Below, piece after piece: positions 5,771 through 7,444 of a stretch of DNA of 7,444 bases (its first letter is position 1; every line of letters begins with the position of its first letter). The DNA is from Altererythrobacter sp. (GTDB lineage: Bacteria; Pseudomonadota; Alphaproteobacteria; Sphingomonadales; Sphingomonadaceae). The DNA lies in assembly GCA_024636575.1 (NCBI GenBank), contig JAGXGU010000012.1, positions 1 to 7,444 of the forward strand, given 5' to 3'. Position numbers and translations under genes: made by a program. The notes below the pieces were generated by a model. The model searched no databases. It saw only the letters and a program-made list of their open reading frames with translations, and was not told the DNA's origin.

Positions 5771-6307
5771 TCAGCTCTCCGCAGCATTTGGCGCCGCTTC
5801 ACTAGTGTCTGTACCGCTCTTATCGCGGAGGAAGAAGGATCGGGCAAGGATGATGACCACGCCGATGGTGATAGCCGCGTCGGCAATGTTGAAAATCAGG
5901 AAGGGGCGGAACGTGCCGAAATGCAGATCGGCATAATCGATCACGTAACCAAGTTCGTACCGGTCCTTGATATTACCCAGCGCGCCGCCGAGAATCAGGG
6001 CGAGGCCGATAATGTCGCCAAACAGCTTCTCGCGCAGCATCCAGATGGTCACCACCAGCGCGATGCCGGCGGTAACGGCCACCAGGATCCAGCGCGCTTC
6101 TATGGATGTGGCTTCGAACATGCCGAGCGACACGCCGAAATTCTGGGTCCAGCGCAGGTCGAAGAACGGCAGCAGGCCAATCACGCCGTCCGGCTGGCCG
6201 CGCAGATCGAGCGGGCCGACCACCAGCCATTTGACATATTGGTCCGAAGCAAAAATGCCGAGCGCGATGAACAGGCCGATCAGGCGATTACGCATTACCG
6301 GGTTCAT
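5771..6307 (-). CDS. lspA: Lipoprotein signal peptidase (signal peptidase II)
   Basis: Inner-membrane aspartyl protease that removes the signal peptide from prolipoproteins after lipid attachment to the +1 cysteine. The 178-aa product has four membrane helices (about 9-30, 70-90, 95-112, 136-158). Conserved motifs are present in order: SDQYVKW (D22, K26), TQNFGVSLGMF (N56, G58), GNIKDR (N112, R116), VIDYADLHFG (D124) and FNIADAAI (N140, D143). D124 and D143 fit the catalytic aspartate pair. The start ATG overlaps the ileS stop as ATGA, the usual arrangement for this gene pair. The tail after about residue 160 is hydrophilic and variable, and contains the ribosome binding site of the next gene. 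All key residues are intact. Confidence 0.97.
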   Translation of the reverse strand: MNPVMRNRLIGLFIALGIFASDQYVKWLVVGPLDLRGQPDGVIGLLPFFDLRWTQNFGVSLGMFEATSIEARWILVAVTAGIALVVTIWMLREKLFGDIIGLALILGGALGNIKDRYELGYVIDYADLHFGTFRPFLIFNIADAAITIGVVIILARSFFLRDKSGTDTSEAAPNAAES

Positions 6308-7444
6308 GCCGATGCATCCATTTCCGTCACGGCATCATCGCAGCGCGCGCATAGATCGCCGTCTTCCGCCACTTCGGGCAGGAGCCGCCAGCAGCGGCCG
6401 CATTTGTGATGATCGGTGCGGGTAACAGTCACGTCTGCTCCTTGGCCGCGTGTAACTGACGCGGTGATGAACAATTCGGCCAGATCACCGTCGGTAAAGC
6501 CCTCGGGCACGGAATCGGCTGGCACAGAAACCGCTGCCTCAAGCCCCGAACGGATTGTTTTCTCACGGCGCAGCGGCTCGATGGCTTCCATCGCCCTCTC
6601 GCGCAACTCACGCAAATTGTCCCAGCGGGAATTATCTGCCGATGCTACCGGAACCTCCGGCCATTCCAGCAGATGCACGCTCTCCGCATCGGGGAAACGC
6701 GTTCCCCAGACTTCCTCGGAAGTGAAGACCAGCACTGGCGCGGCGTAACGGACGAGGGCGTGGAACAGGATGTCCATTACCGTCCGATTGGCGCGGCGTT
6801 TGATGCTGCCGGGCGCGTCGCAATAGAGGCGGTCCTTGCGGATATCGAAATAGAACGCCGACAGGTCTTCGTTGCAGAAGTCGGTCAGCAGGCGGGTGTA
6901 GGCGTTGAAGTCGAAATCATCGACCGCGCGGCGCAACTTGGCATCGAGTTCGCCCAACAGCGCGAGAACATAGCGCTCCAGCTCGGGCATTTCCTCTATG
7001 GCGAGTGCTTCGGCGTCGGAATATCCCTCCAGCGCGCCGAGCATGTAGCGGAAGGTGTTGCGCAATTTGCGGTAACTGTCGCCGACGCCTTTGAGGATTT
7101 CATCGCCGATCCGGTGATCTTCAGTGAAATCGACACTGAGCGCCCACAGCCGGATGATATCCGCGCCATATTGCTCCATCACCTTCAGCGGGCTGATGGT
7201 GTTGCCGAGCGATTTCGACATCTTGAAGCCCTTTTGGTCCATGGTGAACCCGTGGGTCAGCACCGCCTTGTACGGCGCACGGCCCCGCGTGCCGCAGCTT
7301 TCGAGGAGGCTGGACTGGAACCAGCCGCGATGCTGGTCGCTGCCTTCCAGATAGAGATCGGCGGGAGATTGCAGTTCGGGCCATTCGGCTGATTCGAGAA
7401 CGAAAGCATGGGTGCAGCCGCTGTCGAACCACACGTCGAGAATA
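6304..7444 (-). CDS. ileS: Isoleucine-tRNA ligase, C-terminal part (gene runs off the right edge)
   Basis: This class I aminoacyl-tRNA synthetase charges tRNA-Ile with isoleucine in the cytoplasm. About 379 codons are visible out of roughly 900-950 in the family; the start and the editing domain lie outside the window. At the cut edge the frame reads ILDVWFDSG, the conserved block just ahead of the second half of the catalytic fold. It is followed by YLEGSDQHRGWFQSSLL and the ATP-binding loop KMSKSLGN (KMSKS at 7210-7224). An anticodon-binding helical domain follows (about 110-300 of the fragment). The C-terminal zinc finger has CGRC (6391-6402) and CARC (6340-6351), as in many bacterial IleRS proteins. 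Its stop overlaps the lspA start. The order ileS-lspA is widespread in Proteobacteria. Confidence 0.97.
   Translation of the reverse strand, partial: ILDVWFDSGCTHAFVLESAEWPELQSPADLYLEGSDQHRGWFQSSLLESCGTRGRAPYKAVLTHGFTMDQKGFKMSKSLGNTISPLKVMEQYGADIIRLWALSVDFTEDHRIGDEILKGVGDSYRKLRNTFRYMLGALEGYSDAEALAIEEMPELERYVLALLGELDAKLRRAVDDFDFNAYTRLLTDFCNEDLSAFYFDIRKDRLYCDAPGSIKRRANRTVMDILFHALVRYAAPVLVFTSEEVWGTRFPDAESVHLLEWPEVPVASADNSRWDNLRELRERAMEAIEPLRREKTIRSGLEAAVSVPADSVPEGFTDGDLAELFITASVTRGQGADVTVTRTDHHKCGRCWRLLPEVAEDGDLCARCDDAVTEMDASA

Noticed and set aside
5411..6409. Plus-strand frame of 332 codons opposite lspA and the lipoprotein gene
   Set aside because: It lies antisense to well-supported genes and resembles no family; long antisense frames are common in GC-rich DNA.
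6673..7392. Plus-strand frame of 239 codons opposite ileS
   Set aside because: It is antisense to the conserved ileS coding sequence, and its translation shows no recognisable domain.

Overview
The window looks like a chromosomal segment of an alphaproteobacterium, probably in the order Sphingomonadales. This rests on the ileS-lspA-small lipoprotein (DUF3035/BamF-like) gene order, the moderately high GC, and the style of the OmpA-type and CNNM/CorC-type proteins. The order is an inference and the species cannot be named from this sequence.

Left part (1 to about 2840) is accessory DNA. A gene for a major facilitator superfamily (MFS) transporter runs on the minus strand and leaves the window at base 1. 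It is split by a complete 931-bp insertion sequence of the IS5 family, IS1031-like group (148-1078), with 17-bp imperfect terminal inverted repeats and a 3-bp TGA target duplication. Removing the element and one TGA copy joins an N-terminal stretch with a TTG start and a good ribosome binding site to the transporter body, in frame. Upstream on the same strand is an intact Fic-domain protein (class II, with an N-terminal inhibitory motif and a C-terminal helix-turn-helix-like region). Beyond it lies the N-terminal stub of a tyrosine-type integrase (DUF6538-like) with short tandem repeats at both ends. Together these suggest the decayed end of an integrated island.

Right part (about 3011 to 7444) looks like core chromosome. 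A minus-strand OmpA-family lipoprotein with a glycine zipper ends at a clear terminator. Divergent from it is a plus-strand CNNM/CorC (hemolysin C-like) membrane protein with a CBS pair. This converges on a minus-strand operon of ileS (3' part only), lspA and a small BamF-like lipoprotein. ileS and lspA overlap by ATGA, lspA and the lipoprotein gene are one base apart, and a hairpin terminator closes the operon.

The core genes share an envelope theme. LspA removes signal peptides from prolipoproteins, and two of its likely substrates (the BamF-like protein and the OmpA-family lipoprotein) are encoded nearby. I see no complete RNA gene, CRISPR array or clear new multi-gene system. The most informative structure is the precisely reconstructable transposon disruption of the MFS gene next to a Fic gene and a dead integrase.
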